A DNA stretch of 7,980 bases. Origin: Aquificaceae bacterium (lineage in GTDB: Bacteria > Aquificota > Aquificia > Aquificales > Aquificaceae). Both the position numbers and the translations under genes were made by a program. Under the pieces are notes generated by a model, which was given only the letters and a program-made list of their open reading frames with translations, did no database searches and was not told where the DNA came from. Numbering within the stretch: position 1 is the first letter of the stretch; the number at the start of each line of letters is the position of its first letter. Positions 1-5,717 of this stretch are shown here, piece after piece. The DNA is taken from the NCBI GenBank assembly GCA_026982025.1, contig JALSHX010000271.1, forward strand, positions 1 through 7,980, read 5' to 3'.

Positions 1-747
1 TCCAGTGTCGATTTGAGTAGGGGTGGGTGCAGAGGTTCCCTTATCAAGAAGTAATTTCATAAGGTTTCCACCATTATTTTTATTTCCGTCTCCATCATCC
101 TCAATGTAGAAGAGAAAGTGTGGGTGGAAATTTGTTGCTATTTTGGTTGAGGGATCGTAATCAAAAAAGAATATAACTCCGGAATCATAGGTTTCCATTG
201 TGCTGACTGATAAAGGAGAAGTTGGGTTTGCGGGATCGACCAAATTGATACTTCCTTTGAAAGGAAGATACGTAACCGGTGCAGATCCGCCGCCACCACC
301 TCCTCCTCCTGCATTGACGGTAATTGTCACCGTGGATGTTGCAGTGTCGCCTGACGAGTCTATAACCGTCAATTTTGCTGTGTAATTCCCTCCTGATGAA
401 TAAGTGTGTGCTTGATTATTGCTACTGGTGCAGTTTGTGATTGTGTATTCATCGGCTCCATCATTATTGACATCTATCTTGCATGTCATTTGGTCCCCGT
501 CAACGTCATTTATATCCCAGTTGAAGGTTACATTAAGCGGTACATTTCCCGAGTTTGGGTTGACTGAAAAGGAGTTAATTGTAGGGGGATTATTTCCTCC
601 GGTTCCACCACCACCACCACCACCTCCTCCTCCTCCTCCTCCCTGATTGTTATTTCCTCCACCACCAGGTGCACATGAAAACAGAACAATCCAAGCACTT
701 AGTGAGGACAAAATAATGTTGGTTTTTTTACTCTTCGGCTTTGGCAT
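1..747 (-). CDS. Poly-Gly / PKD-domain lipoprotein, partial (C-terminus beyond left edge)
   Basis: The reading frame is open from ATG at 747 to the window edge, giving 249 codons with no stop. A strong Shine-Dalgarno, GGAGGTGA (plus strand 751-758), lies 6 bases upstream of ATG. The protein begins with a basic n-region (KPKSKK), a hydrophobic stretch and the lipobox VLFSC, with Cys25 as the predicted lipidated residue, so it is probably anchored in the outer membrane. Then come an Asn/Gly linker, thirteen consecutive Gly (36-48), a PKD-type beta-sandwich at about 54-144 (typical HTYSSGGNYTAKLTV; Cys89 and Cys106 could form a disulfide around DVNNDGAD), eight more Gly (147-154), and an unrecognised region 155-249 with an acidic Asp/Asn/Gly stretch at 216-228 that could bind calcium. 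PKD domains usually mediate extracellular protein or polysaccharide contacts; the specific function is unknown. Codon third positions look more AT-rich than in the tyrS operon. I am confident of the gene and the export, not of the role. Confidence 0.87.
   Translation of the reverse strand, partial: MPKPKSKKTNIILSSLSAWIVLFSCAPGGGGNNNQGGGGGGGGGGGGGTGGNNPPTINSFSVNPNSGNVPLNVTFNWDINDVDGDQMTCKIDVNNDGADEYTITNCTSSNNQAHTYSSGGNYTAKLTVIDSSGDTATSTVTITVNAGGGGGGGGSAPVTYLPFKGSINLVDPANPTSPLSVSTMETYDSGVIFFFDYDPSTKIATNFHPHFLFYIEDDGDGNKNNGGNLMKLLLDKGTSAPTPTQIDTG
286..309 (-). repeat. Second GGN codon run: (GGA)3(GGT)2(GGC)2GGA coding for 8 Gly
   Basis: This run lies in the same gene as the run at 604-642, just after the PKD domain. 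It has the same block order, GGA codons then GGT codons and a final GGA, with two GGC added before the last codon. The two runs bracket the PKD domain as flexible linkers. Confidence 0.85.
604..642 (-). repeat. GGN codon run: (GGA)6(GGT)6GGA coding for 13 Gly
   Basis: On the coding (minus) strand six GGA codons are followed by six GGT codons and one more GGA. This is a trinucleotide microsatellite inside the PKD lipoprotein gene. Because the unit is three bases, slippage would change linker length without shifting frame. The purine-only GGA part could form a G-quadruplex-like structure, and it also reads as overlapping GGAGG (anti-Shine-Dalgarno-binding) motifs. Both effects are inferences from base composition. 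Confidence 0.9.
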
Positions 748-789
748 GTATCACCTCCCTTGGAATTTATTGGTGGATCTAGTTTAATA

Positions 790-818
790 ATTAAAAATTA
801 AAATTTTGTGGAAATCAA
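790..818 (-). promoter_or_regulatory. Candidate sigma-70-type promoter of the PKD lipoprotein gene
   Basis: On the minus strand, TTGATT (plus 813-818) is followed after exactly 17 bases by TTTAAT (plus 790-795), which match the -35 and -10 consensus at 4/6 and 5/6. The predicted start near 783 would give a leader of about 36 bases containing the strong Shine-Dalgarno. The surrounding sequence is very AT-rich, so chance matches are likely. The placement between two genes supports it. Confidence 0.45.
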
Positions 819-835
819 GGTAATTTTCACAATTA

Positions 836-849
836 AATGGTTCACCATT
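836..849 (-). other. Small inverted repeat just after the di-heme cytochrome stop codon
   Basis: AATGG-TTCA-CCATT forms a 5-bp stem with a 4-base loop three bases past the TAA at 853-855, followed on the minus strand by a TTTAATT stretch. It might be a weak terminator or 3'-end stabiliser, or an operator half of the downstream promoter. The stem is too short and AT-rich to be called a confident intrinsic terminator. Confidence 0.25.
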
Positions 850-852
850 GTA

Positions 853-2187
853 TTAAAACCGGGAGAGTGCAGGAAGCCCACTGGGGACTCTGTCGGGTAT
901 ATATTTATCAAGCTCATAAACCTCTGGGCTTGTCAGGGACTTGAGGAACTCAACAATATAGTCAATCTCATAGTCTTCAAGTTGGACTGGCTGAATGTCA
1001 AGGGTTTTGAGGATTTCGTTTATAGTTTCTTCGTCATTCTTCAGCGTATTTGCAAGTTCAGGCGGGATTCCGTTTTCGTAAGGGTCGTAGTTTCTCAGAT
1101 AATACTCGGGATTCAGGTGGTGAAGGATGGCTTTTTTGAGGTCGTTATAGGCACCGTTGTGGAAGTAAGGACCTGTAACCGCAACATTCCTAAGGGGCGG
1201 TGTCCTGAACTTGAACTTATCCTCATCCTTTCCTGTAACGAGATATCTCCCGTAGTCAAAACCGCTTTTATCCTTCCCCGGACCCATCTGGGGGACTCCT
1301 ATGTTGTGAAATTTCTGGTCTGTAAATAAACTCCCGCTGTGACAAGTGTAACACTTGGCTTTTCCGAAGAAAAGGAGGGCACCGAGCTTTGCCTCATAAG
1401 AGAGGGCTTCCTTATCACCTTTGAGGTATCTGTCCCAAGGACTGTCGGGTGTTGAAAAGGCAACCTCCTCAAAGAGAGCCACAGCGTTGGCGTAGTCCGA
1501 TATTGTGTATTCCCTTTCTCCGTAAGCCCTTTTGAACATATCCCTGTATTCGGGGATTGAGAGCAGTCTGTTCATTATTGCCTGCCAGATAGCCCTGTAA
1601 TCTTCATCCTCAATTAGGGCAAGCTCATTAATAGTTCCATCAATGGCTGTGTCTCCCCTCCTTCCCCTCATCTCATCCCTTGAGGTTATGGGAAAGAGTG
1701 CCTGAGCGGATAGGGGACTTTCAAGACCATCGGGCAAAATACTACCTGCAGGAGTTTTCAGTCCATCTTTTTCCTCAACCCTGCCGTCCCAGAAAAGAAC
1801 CTTAAAACTCCTGTGTCCCCTGAAGAATATGTCCTGAGCGTTCCTCGGTATGAAAGGTCTTGAAGGGTCCTTTTGCCTATTTAAGCACTCACCCCATCCC
1901 TTCGTTCCCGCAGGAAGGGGAAGACAATCACCCGTTCCGAACCTCGGGTCATGGCAGACAGAACAGGAGATGTCCTTGTTTCCGCTCAAAATTCTGTCAA
2001 AAAATAGGGCTTTCCCCAGTTCAAACTTGTCCTTGTTATAGTTGGTAGGCTTCTCAAGGGGCTTCAGATTGTGCGCTCTTATAACCTTATCAAGCTCTTC
2101 GTCAACAGAGGATGAAGTGCAGGAGAGAGTGATAAAAATTACTAAAAAGGAGAGGAGAAGGGGCATGGAGCCTCTCCTTAGGTGCAT
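853..2187 (-). CDS. Di-heme c-type cytochrome lipoprotein, cytochrome c peroxidase/MauG superfamily
   Basis: This superfamily (COG1858-like) reduces H2O2 or carries out peroxide-dependent protein oxidation in the periplasm. Numbering from the ATG at 2187, the 444-residue protein has heme 1 at C75-SV-C78-H79, preceded by LGKALFFDRILSG, and heme 2 at C279-YT-C282-H283. Then comes the superfamily hallmark FRTPPLRNVAVTGPYFHNG (327-345). A long insert between the hemes carries RNAQDIFFRG and LFWDGRVE (115-137) and an extra Cys pair, C88/C101. The N-terminus has RR, a hydrophobic stretch and lipobox ITLSC (Cys23), so it is probably membrane-anchored rather than soluble. The start is uncertain: ATG at 2166 has AAGGAG 7 bases upstream but leaves a 15-residue signal peptide without basic residues, whereas ATG at 2187 keeps the RR but has no Shine-Dalgarno. 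The gene overlaps the upstream lipoprotein gene by 10 bases. The superfamily is certain; peroxidase versus modifying enzyme is not. Confidence 0.93.
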   Translation of the reverse strand: MHLRRGSMPLLLSFLVIFITLSCTSSSVDEELDKVIRAHNLKPLEKPTNYNKDKFELGKALFFDRILSGNKDISCSVCHDPRFGTGDCLPLPAGTKGWGECLNRQKDPSRPFIPRNAQDIFFRGHRSFKVLFWDGRVEEKDGLKTPAGSILPDGLESPLSAQALFPITSRDEMRGRRGDTAIDGTINELALIEDEDYRAIWQAIMNRLLSIPEYRDMFKRAYGEREYTISDYANAVALFEEVAFSTPDSPWDRYLKGDKEALSYEAKLGALLFFGKAKCYTCHSGSLFTDQKFHNIGVPQMGPGKDKSGFDYGRYLVTGKDEDKFKFRTPPLRNVAVTGPYFHNGAYNDLKKAILHHLNPEYYLRNYDPYENGIPPELANTLKNDEETINEILKTLDIQPVQLEDYEIDYIVEFLKSLTSPEVYELDKYIPDRVPSGLPALSRF

Positions 2188-3269
2188 GAGTTTATTTCTA
2201 TATAGAGGGAGGGTATATTGTTTAAATTGGTGTTAGAAGGGTTGGGAGGGGTCTCAAAGGTGTGCGACGATAAGTCGGTGCCTGTTCCAGAAAACTTCAG
2301 GTAAAAGGGGAGCTCGGTCATGTAAACGGTGTATCTTTTCCCGCTCATGCATGGTGAAACATAAAAGGGCTGACCGAGTTGGGTACCGTTATTGAAATAC
2401 TGGTCATCACTGCCTCTTCCGTCTGCTTGAAACAGAAGTGCGGGAGTTGAAGCTACATCAGTGTAGAAAGCATCAGCGCCTGTTGCAGGCGCGAGAGGGT
2501 TGGAAAATGATGCTGGTTGGTCGCTTGCATTCAACCCTATGTCTTGACCTCCATCATTAATTTTCCAAGCAGTAATTTTTGTAAGATCGGGACTTATTAT
2601 GGCACCAAGTGTCTGTTCTGCACTTGTAGTCTTATCCCTTATCTCCCACACACATGCCCACCAGTCCTGGTACTCAGTTACGTCAACTTTTACATTTACC
2701 TTAGGCACCTCGGTTATAAAGCTTGCAAAGATGTACCCATCCGAGCTTGGAGAGTTTGGATCTCCGCTTATTGCTGATCCCAGCGCCTGTCCGAAGGCGA
2801 GAGCAACGTCCCTTCCTGCCCACCCGCAATTAGATTTCGCAGAGTCCTTATTAAGGGAAATATTGTAAGTTGCAGAAGTTGAACCGGAAGAGACGGTCAC
2901 TGTTCCCGAAATCTGGTTTGATGTTATTGTCCCGCTAAAGGAAACGCTTATGTTATTCCCCCCGATGTCCTTCCCGCTGATGGTTCCTGAAAAAGAATTT
3001 CCTGTTACTGTTCCTGAAAAGTTTTCTCCCCAGAGTACACCAGAAACCCATCCCTTGCCACTGACATTGGTACCGTTTTGAGAAATTTCAAGACAAATGG
3101 GACCCCTTGGCGTAGTTGTGTCCGAGGCAAGTGTGGATGTTTGTGAATATGTCCCCGACCAAACACCAGAGATTGAGGGTGTTGTCTGTGAATCTCCACT
3201 CGGCGCAGAACAGGACAGGATGAGGAATGGTAAACAAAGTCCGGCAAGAAATCCCTTCCATTTCTCCAT
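2178..3269 (-). CDS. Nonapeptide-repeat lipoprotein of unknown function
   Basis: The protein has 363 residues from ATG at 3269; GTG at 3272 is an alternative. GGAGGTGA lies upstream, 9 bases from ATG or 6 from GTG. The signal peptide ends in lipobox LILSC (Cys20). An N-terminal beta-rich domain (about 33-140) opens with SGVWSGTYS and contains six consecutive 9-residue units at 75-128, of the form [FIV]-S-G-T-[VI]-x4, suggesting a meandering beta sheet or lipocalin-like barrel. A C-terminal domain (about 147-363) starts at NCGWAGRDVALAFG and has a Trp/Cys-rich patch, YQDWWACVWEIRD (200-212), with Cys148, Cys206, Cys307 and Cys362 available for disulfides or metal binding. It is rich in Ser, Thr, Gly and Asn. 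The 10-base overlap with the di-heme cytochrome gene implies coupled translation and a shared task. I do not recognise the family of the C-terminal domain; a substrate or partner of the cytochrome is possible. Confidence 0.88.
   Translation of the reverse strand: MEKWKGFLAGLCLPFLILSCSAPSGDSQTTPSISGVWSGTYSQTSTLASDTTTPRGPICLEISQNGTNVSGKGWVSGVLWGENFSGTVTGNSFSGTISGKDIGGNNISVSFSGTITSNQISGTVTVSSGSTSATYNISLNKDSAKSNCGWAGRDVALAFGQALGSAISGDPNSPSSDGYIFASFITEVPKVNVKVDVTEYQDWWACVWEIRDKTTSAEQTLGAIISPDLTKITAWKINDGGQDIGLNASDQPASFSNPLAPATGADAFYTDVASTPALLFQADGRGSDDQYFNNGTQLGQPFYVSPCMSGKRYTVYMTELPFYLKFSGTGTDLSSHTFETPPNPSNTNLNNIPSLYIEINSCT
2886..3047 (-). repeat. Six tandem 27-bp / 9-residue units in the lipoprotein
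   Basis: Residues 75-128 split into VSGVLWGEN, FSGTVTGNS, FSGTISGKD, IGGNNISVS, FSGTITSNQ and ISGTVTVSS. The fourth unit is degenerate. At DNA level an identical 11-mer, GTTCCTGAAAA on the plus strand, occurs at 2983-2993 and 3010-3020, exactly 27 bases apart, suggesting that units two and three share a fairly recent duplication. The other units have diverged in codon use. Confidence 0.75.
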
Positions 3270-3298
3270 CACTACTCACCTCCTCCATTTTTTCTTTT

Positions 3299-3327
3299 AA
3301 TCTAATGGTTTATGACCCGTCAGTCAT
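3299..3327 (-). promoter_or_regulatory. Weak candidate promoter for the nonapeptide-repeat lipoprotein and di-heme cytochrome
   Basis: On the minus strand ATGACT (plus 3322-3327) and TAGATT (plus 3299-3304) are 17 bases apart, each matching the sigma-70 consensus at 4 of 6 positions. Its main support is position: it lies between mqnC and the lipoprotein, and the palindrome at 3326-3341 abuts the -35. A short TGAC-CC-GTCA palindrome (3313-3322) falls within it. mqnC has no convincing terminator, so read-through from the tyrS operon is an alternative source of transcript. Confidence 0.25.
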
Positions 3328-3341
3328 GGTAATTTTACCAT
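3326..3341. promoter_or_regulatory. Palindromic operator-like site ATGGTAA-TT-TTACCAT
   Basis: Seven-base arms are perfectly inverted around a 2-base centre, in the 117-base gap upstream of the lipoprotein gene. Symmetry of this kind is typical of a dimeric regulator's binding site. The core GGTAATTTT recurs at 819-827, immediately upstream of the candidate -35 of the PKD lipoprotein. The regulator is unknown. Confidence 0.45.
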
Positions 3342-3346
3342 CAGCT

Positions 3347-3365
3347 TTAACATTGATTCTGTTAA
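3347..3365. promoter_or_regulatory. Inverted repeat TTAACA-N7-TGTTAA
   Basis: Six-base arms (3347-3352 and 3360-3365) are separated by TTGATTC, located 6 bases from the ATGGTAA palindrome. It contains one TTGAT half-site of the FNR/CRP type but lacks a matching second half, so assignment to that family is not supported. It could be a second operator or a weak RNA hairpin in the mqnC 3' region. Confidence 0.35.
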
Positions 3366-3386
3366 TGGAAGGTCGGGGGTTGAAAG

Positions 3387-4472
3387 TCAGTTAAAGATCT
3401 TTTTGATCCTATAATAAGTATCCCTCTGGGCGGGGATAAAGCCTGCATCCCTGATAGCCCCAACCATCTCCTCAACCTTCGGGATTCTGACCTTGAAGTC
3501 CGTTGAGGAGATGACATTTTCCTCTATCATAACGGAGCCAAGGTCGTTGGCACCGAAGTGAAGCCCCACCATTCCTATGGGCATGGTCTGGGTCACATGG
3601 GAGCTCTGAACATTCACGAAGTTGTCAAGGTAAATCCTTGAAAGGGCAAGAACCTTGAGGTAGTAGGGCGAGCCTGCGGGTTCTATGTGGTCAAGCTTTG
3701 TGTTTCCCCTCTGGAAAGTCCAGGGTATAAAGGCTGTAAAGCCTCCCGTCTCGTCCTGAATCCTCCTGACCCTTTCAAGGTGCTCAATGATGTGTTCAAT
3801 CCTCTCAATGTGTCCGAACATCATCGTTGCTGTTGTGGTCATCCCAAGCTCATGGGCTGTTTGGTGGACCTCCTCCCACTCCTGAACCGTGCACTTGCCC
3901 GGGCTTATCCTGTCCCTCACCTCCTGTGAGAGGATCTCCGCACCTCCGCCTGGAACGGACATCAGACCCGCATCCTTGAGCCTCCGGAGGACTTCCCTTA
4001 TGCTGATCCTTTCAAGCTTTGCCAGATAAACTATCTCAGGAGCGGAGAAGCAGTGGATCTGAACTTCGGGAAAGCGTTCCCTGATTGATGAGATCATTTT
4101 CTCGTAAAAGCTTAGGGGAAGGTCGGGATTTATTCCCCCCTGCATGAGGAGGGTAGTTCCGCCCCAATCAAGGAGTTCTCTCACCTTCTCAAATATTGAT
4201 TCAAGCTCAAGGGTGTAAGCGTCGGGATCTCCCTTTTTCCTGTAAAAGGCACAGAACTTACAGCCTGCAATGCAGATGTTTGTGTAGTTTACATTTCTGT
4301 CTATTACGAATGTAACGACCCCTTCGGGGTGTTTTCTCTTTCTGACCTCGTTTGCGAGAAAGCCCATGCTTGCAAGGTCAAGCTCATTCCATAGGGTCTT
4401 AGCCTCTTCAGGAGTTATCCTTTCTCCTTCAAGGACCTTCTCCGCAATGTATGTTCCCTCAAGGGCTTTCAT
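3387..4472 (-). CDS. mqnC: Cyclic dehypoxanthine futalosine synthase (radical SAM), menaquinone biosynthesis
   Basis: MqnC uses a [4Fe-4S] cluster and S-adenosylmethionine to cyclise dehypoxanthine futalosine, the third step of the cytoplasmic futalosine route to menaquinone. The 361-residue protein has the usual family length. The cluster motif is C67-x3-C71-x2-C74 in the context NYTNICIAGCKFCAFYR. It is followed by LLMQGGINPDLP (108-119), VPGGGAEI (173-180), TATMMFGHIER (214-224), the SAM/substrate-region IPWTFQ (249-254) and the C-terminal HFGANDLGSVMIEENV (305-320). These favour MqnC over its paralogue MqnE. ATG at 4472 has GGGAGG 6-7 bases upstream. Its first bases overlap the stop of the preceding gene (ATGA), so translation is coupled. 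It is the last gene of the tyrS operon, and no clear terminator follows. The other mqn genes are not in the window. Confidence 0.94.
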   Translation of the reverse strand: MKALEGTYIAEKVLEGERITPEEAKTLWNELDLASMGFLANEVRKRKHPEGVVTFVIDRNVNYTNICIAGCKFCAFYRKKGDPDAYTLELESIFEKVRELLDWGGTTLLMQGGINPDLPLSFYEKMISSIRERFPEVQIHCFSAPEIVYLAKLERISIREVLRRLKDAGLMSVPGGGAEILSQEVRDRISPGKCTVQEWEEVHQTAHELGMTTTATMMFGHIERIEHIIEHLERVRRIQDETGGFTAFIPWTFQRGNTKLDHIEPAGSPYYLKVLALSRIYLDNFVNVQSSHVTQTMPIGMVGLHFGANDLGSVMIEENVISSTDFKVRIPKVEEMVGAIRDAGFIPAQRDTYYRIKKIFN

Positions 4473-5266
4473 CTGCTTCCTCCCGGGGGCATCATCATGT
4501 GACCCATTATTGACCTTTTAGTATAACCTTTCGGGGGCTTGAACATGCTCTCGGGCACATTTACCTTCTTGACCGACTTTATAACCCTCTCAGTCTTACT
4601 CTGCATGGGTCCGAACGATTCCTCCTTGACGCTTGCACCGTACTTTTTGAGGAACTTTTTAAGGCTTTTGAAGACATCTTCAACCATATTCTTTCCCATT
4701 CCGCCCGCTATTTTCGGGTCGTTGTAAGCGAGCTTTTTGTAAAAGGATAAGGTCATTTCTTGGGCTTTAATCAGGAGAGGGTCCTTTACGAGCCACAGCT
4801 TTGTGATGGATTTGCCCATCATGGAGTTTGCTTCCATTATGGCTTCCCTTGCCTTCCACTTTCCCACCTTTTCACTTTTGCCCGTCAGCTTAACCATTTC
4901 GTCAACCTTCTTGATCCTGCAGGCGTTTGGGTTTGCCTGCCCTTGAGGGCATTCTATTGCCATCATCATCAGCCCCATCAGTATCATTCCGGAGGGCATC
5001 TCCATCTCGGTGTAGGTCTTTGTCTTGTGGTCAATTGTAATTGTTTTTATCCCTCCCTTTGAAGGGACCATGATGGTGGTGCTTTTGTAATCGCCCTTTT
5101 CACTTTCCCTAATGATTCCCTTTTTTGTTACATACTCCTTTTCAACGGGGGCATTACTCCCGTAAGGACTTTCCGAAATCACATATCTTTCAACGAGATA
5201 GCCCTCAATCCCAAAGCTCAGTCCTGAAATTATTAGGGTTACGACAAGTGCAATTAATCTCACCAT
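4469..5266 (-). CDS. Exported DUF4412-like protein
   Basis: The ATG at 5266 is chosen over an in-frame TTG at 5287 because AGGAGGG lies 7 bases upstream and the signal peptide then starts cleanly. The 265-residue product has a Sec signal peptide (about 1-19, LSFG before IEGYLV), so it is periplasmic or outer-membrane associated. The pattern resembles DUF4412/LolA-like beta-rich domains: an N-terminal strand region, TITIDHKTKTYTEMEMP (75-91), then LTGKSEKVGKWKAREAIME (127-145) and KLWLVKDP (156-163), equivalent to the family's 'enzyme-free' dehydration-marker strands. That assignment is by eye. Cys106 and Cys116 flank a likely disulfide loop. A Lys-rich helical segment (195-215) and a Met-rich tail (MGHMMMPPGG) follow; another Met cluster is at 94-102. 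No catalytic motif is seen. The 17-base gap to the upstream gene and the 4-base overlap with mqnC place it firmly in the operon, but this does not prove a role in menaquinone synthesis. Confidence 0.82.
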   Translation of the reverse strand: MVRLIALVVTLIISGLSFGIEGYLVERYVISESPYGSNAPVEKEYVTKKGIIRESEKGDYKSTTIMVPSKGGIKTITIDHKTKTYTEMEMPSGMILMGLMMMAIECPQGQANPNACRIKKVDEMVKLTGKSEKVGKWKAREAIMEANSMMGKSITKLWLVKDPLLIKAQEMTLSFYKKLAYNDPKIAGGMGKNMVEDVFKSLKKFLKKYGASVKEESFGPMQSKTERVIKSVKKVNVPESMFKPPKGYTKRSIMGHMMMPPGGSR

Positions 5267-5283
5267 CCTGCTCCCTCCTGAAG

Positions 5284-5706
5284 TCAAAATTCGTTAAATA
5301 TTAACCTGTCAGGATTTTCATCCGATAGCTCAACGCCCTGACTGAGTATGTACTTTTCAAGATTTCCCTTTTCTGTGAGGGGAGTTAATTTCTTCTCACC
5401 CTTCGGGGTTTCCCAGAGAACCGAGTAAGAGTCGCCTTTGACCGTGAAGTGGGGTTCAAGCTTGGTGAATCCCTTCCGTTTCATGACTTTGAGAAAAACC
5501 TTTTCCTGCATGCAGAGAACTATGAGAGGGTAATCCTTCTTCACCTCCTTTGAATCCTCCACCGTGTCTTCAAGCTTCTTGAAGGTTTCAAGAACAGCCT
5601 CGGAGACTGCCTTGCCGAAGTCATCATCCGTCTTCTCATCATCAGCCACAAACCACCACTGGTGTCTATCCTCAAAAGAGCTGAGTTCCAGCTTAAAGTA
5701 CTTCAC
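5284..5706 (-). CDS. Small acidic/lysine-rich cytoplasmic protein, unknown
   Basis: The 140-residue protein starts at a GTG only 11 bases after the tyrS stop and stops 17 bases before the next start. It has no signal peptide or membrane segment, so it is probably cytoplasmic. The first half, DRHQWWFVADDEKTDDDFG (13-31), leads to a predicted amphipathic helix (32-55) and a hydrophobic strand PLIVLCM (60-66). The second half alternates short strands and charged turns. No enzyme motif is recognised. There is no Shine-Dalgarno before GTG; initiation may depend on re-initiation after tyrS. Alternatively a GATAAT (plus 5717-5722) could give a nearly leaderless internal transcript. Coding is supported by the tight packing in the operon and the normal amino-acid composition. 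Confidence 0.78.
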   Translation of the reverse strand: MKYFKLELSSFEDRHQWWFVADDEKTDDDFGKAVSEAVLETFKKLEDTVEDSKEVKKDYPLIVLCMQEKVFLKVMKRKGFTKLEPHFTVKGDSYSVLWETPKGEKKLTPLTEKGNLEKYILSQGVELSDENPDRLIFNEF

Positions 5707-5717
5707 CTCTATATAAA

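Noticed and set aside
419..646. Plus-strand reading frame ending in a long poly-proline run
   Set aside because: It is the complement of the Gly codon runs of the minus-strand PKD lipoprotein gene, which has a strong Shine-Dalgarno, signal peptide and domain; the plus frame has none.
836..849. Rho-independent terminator after the di-heme cytochrome gene
   Set aside because: The stem is only five AT-rich pairs and the following tail is interrupted by A residues; kept only as a weak inverted repeat.
808..1329. 173-residue plus-strand open frame
   Set aside because: It lies opposite the well-supported di-heme cytochrome gene and has no recognisable domain or ribosome site.
2178..3269. Identification of the lipoprotein as MbnP
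   Set aside because: The C-terminal domain lacks the Trp-containing signature expected near the copper site of MbnP; only the gene pairing is analogous.
3353..3366. FNR box in TTGATTCTGTTAAT
   Set aside because: Only the TTGAT half matches; the second half should be ATCAA and is TTAAT.
5267..5287. TTG at 5287 as start of the DUF4412-like gene
   Set aside because: It would place the AGGAGGG ribosome site inside the coding region and add TSGGSR before the natural signal peptide; ATG at 5266 fits better.
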